Shown one piece after another: positions 62,585-64,000 of a stretch of DNA of 64,000 bases. The position numbers were made by a program, and so were the translations under genes. The DNA is from Sphagnum compactum (Eukaryota > Bryophyta > Sphagnopsida > Sphagnales). The notes below the pieces were generated by a model, which saw nothing but the letters and a program-made list of their open reading frames with translations, ran no database searches and had not been told where the DNA came from. The stretch is taken from assembly GCA_965153455.1 (NCBI GenBank), contig OZ234497.1, forward strand, positions 7,564,001 to 7,628,000, written 5' to 3'. How positions within the stretch are numbered: the stretch's first letter is position 1; every line of letters begins with the position of its first letter.

Positions 62585-63705
62585 GTTCCTAGGCTTCAAT
62601 GGCCAAATCCTTGTAGCTTTGAACCCTAATATGATTTATTTTCTTGTGAGTGTTTAGTTTAAGGTTTTGTCTACCCAGCCTACAAATGTTATCTTGTCTA
62701 GTTCAATGTGATTGCTTATGACCATTTCTGTGTTTCTTTCTTTTCTAAAATGAGTCTTGAAAGGTTTGAACCAAGCCATGTCCAAAAGTTGAAGTGTATG
62801 AAATGTATGTGAAAGTAAAGTCACCATATTTAGCCCAAATTGTCTTACGTATTCAATTGCCTTTAAGGTGACATGAGATTCATGTCCATCCAAGATTAGC
62901 AAATGTCTTGTACTAACCTTTTGAAAACAGACAAACATTCTTTGAAAAAGATTGTTGTCATCCATGCCTTTGATTGCATGACCATATGAGTACCTAGTTT
63001 GTAAAATTGTATGTAGTCATCACATATCCTCTCTCCTTTGAAGATGTAGAACCTTGGTGTTATGCTCTAGTTGCATTGACAACATAGTTAACATATAATC
63101 AACCATTCCCTATACTTAGGTATGGTGTTATACACTTGGTGTGAACCTCATCTGGCCAAGATTTCTGTTTTTAATTGTCTTTCTATTTGGATGCCTATTT
63201 CATCTAAATTCCAAATGTGATCTGCAACATAATTTTGTTTATTGTATAAGGATTCTAAGTTGTCATAAAAGTTGTGGTAGGATTGGGTTGTTAGTCCTTG
63301 TGCTCAACTGATATCCAGACCTTCAACTTGACAAATGTTGAGTTTAGGATGTCTTCACTTAAACCAGTACCACTAAGAGTTCCCTAGTATTCCTTCCTAG
63401 AAAGGTGTTGGCTTATTATGAGTTAATTCTACCACTTTCAACTTTAATGTTGCAAGCTAATTAACAATCCAACTTCTTACATTGCCAAAACCCAAACAAC
63501 CACAACTTGATCTTTTTCCTCTGTTAGCACACCTGCTAACCTAGGTTACTTAAATGTTGTTTTACCATACAAATGATTTGACAATGAAGTAATATGTATG
63601 TTCCAATGCCTACTTGCTTTCCACAATGAAGTTATCCCACCTTCAATTGCATCTATGGCTTCCTCTAGTGCTTCATTGGTCCATTTGCTTTTGGTTTTGC
63701 CAACA
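62585..63705 (-). pseudogene. Pogo-like DDE transposase relic
   Basis: Reading on the minus strand across frames gives the pieces in order. First is a psq-type helix-turn-helix (KWTNEALEEAIDAIEGGI), then TSLSNHLYGKT. Next are GVLTEEKDQVVVVW, then FYDNLESLYNKQNYV with HIWNLDEIGI, which holds the first catalytic Asp. Then comes LLILDGHESHVTLKAIEYV, with the second catalytic Asp and the DGHxSH motif, followed by HTLQLLDMAWFKPFKTHFRK. The end piece GFKATRIWPLKP matches the usual C-terminal block. Several stops and frameshifts interrupt it, so it is inactive. Terminal repeats were not found inside the window. Confidence 0.78.
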
Positions 63706-64000
63706 ATACTACATCCATTATGTCTTTTTTGTTTCCTTGTTTGTTCTTATTTAAAAGATGGTGGGACATTCTCTTTGTCTTGTGTTGGTTATTGTTGTAG
63801 TCCATTTCACCTCCTCCGAGGCATCATGATTTAGATTGCCCTAGCCCAAACCTCCAACAAGTTGGGGGTGTGTGTTTTGGCCCTACAAGAGGTACATATT
63901 TGAATTTCTTATGTTTGTCCCAACATCCAAAAAAAAGGTCTAGATATGTGTGAAATGCATATGCTTATAGTTCTTGGGAATAAATAATAAGTGCATAAAA
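63706..64000. other. Window end, no feature seen
   Basis: This is non-coding by inspection; the pogo-like element may continue beyond the window. Confidence 0.3.

Overview
This is a repeat-rich, AT-rich stretch of a plant nuclear genome. Its genes are split by many GT-AG introns of about 70 bases to 1.5 kb. The transcription factors are plant types: an AP2-domain protein of the Arabidopsis At4g13040 (APD1) kind and an ASR3-like trihelix protein. A spliced gene of the PhoPQ-activated pathogenicity-related/AprA family (Pfam PhoPQ_related), together with the style of the transposon relics, makes me favour a seedless land plant (bryophyte, lycophyte or fern). The species is an inference and not settled. 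Gene density is low: four convincing protein genes in 64 kb.

Layout. 0-0.7 kb is a degenerate tandem repeat. 0.9-5.9 kb holds promoter-like sequence and the six-exon AP2 gene (+). 8.3-12.9 kb is the trihelix gene (-), convergent with the AP2 gene, with a GC-rich, CpG-bearing 5' exon. 12.9-31.6 kb has no convincing gene. It holds copies of short interspersed repeats, a decayed MULE transposase split by a 2-kb AT-rich insertion, hairpins, and a compact 307-bp terminal-inverted-repeat element carrying a CCHC zinc-knuckle coding piece. 31.7-35.4 kb and 41.4-44.7 kb are two diverged copies of one segment, each with degenerate tandem modules. Between them lie a nested MITE-like element and a zinc-finger transposon relic. 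45.7-47.4 kb is a four-exon gene (-) for a small Ser/Pro/Thr-rich single-pass membrane protein. 50.1-54.9 kb is the twelve-exon PhoPQ/AprA-like gene (-). 55-64 kb is repeats: a third copy of an interspersed element, a 30/33-bp minisatellite, a palindrome and a decayed pogo-like DDE transposase.

I built each gene by joining exons whose reading phases agree exactly and whose joined protein follows the known family. Most exons are too short or too split to show as long open frames. I see no sign that the four genes form one pathway. Two encode presumed nuclear DNA-binding proteins, and two encode products that should enter the secretory pathway. The strongest unusual items are the PhoPQ/AprA-like gene, the zinc-knuckle TIR element, the paired segmental duplication with its modules, and the small membrane protein whose middle exons are frame-neutral cassettes.
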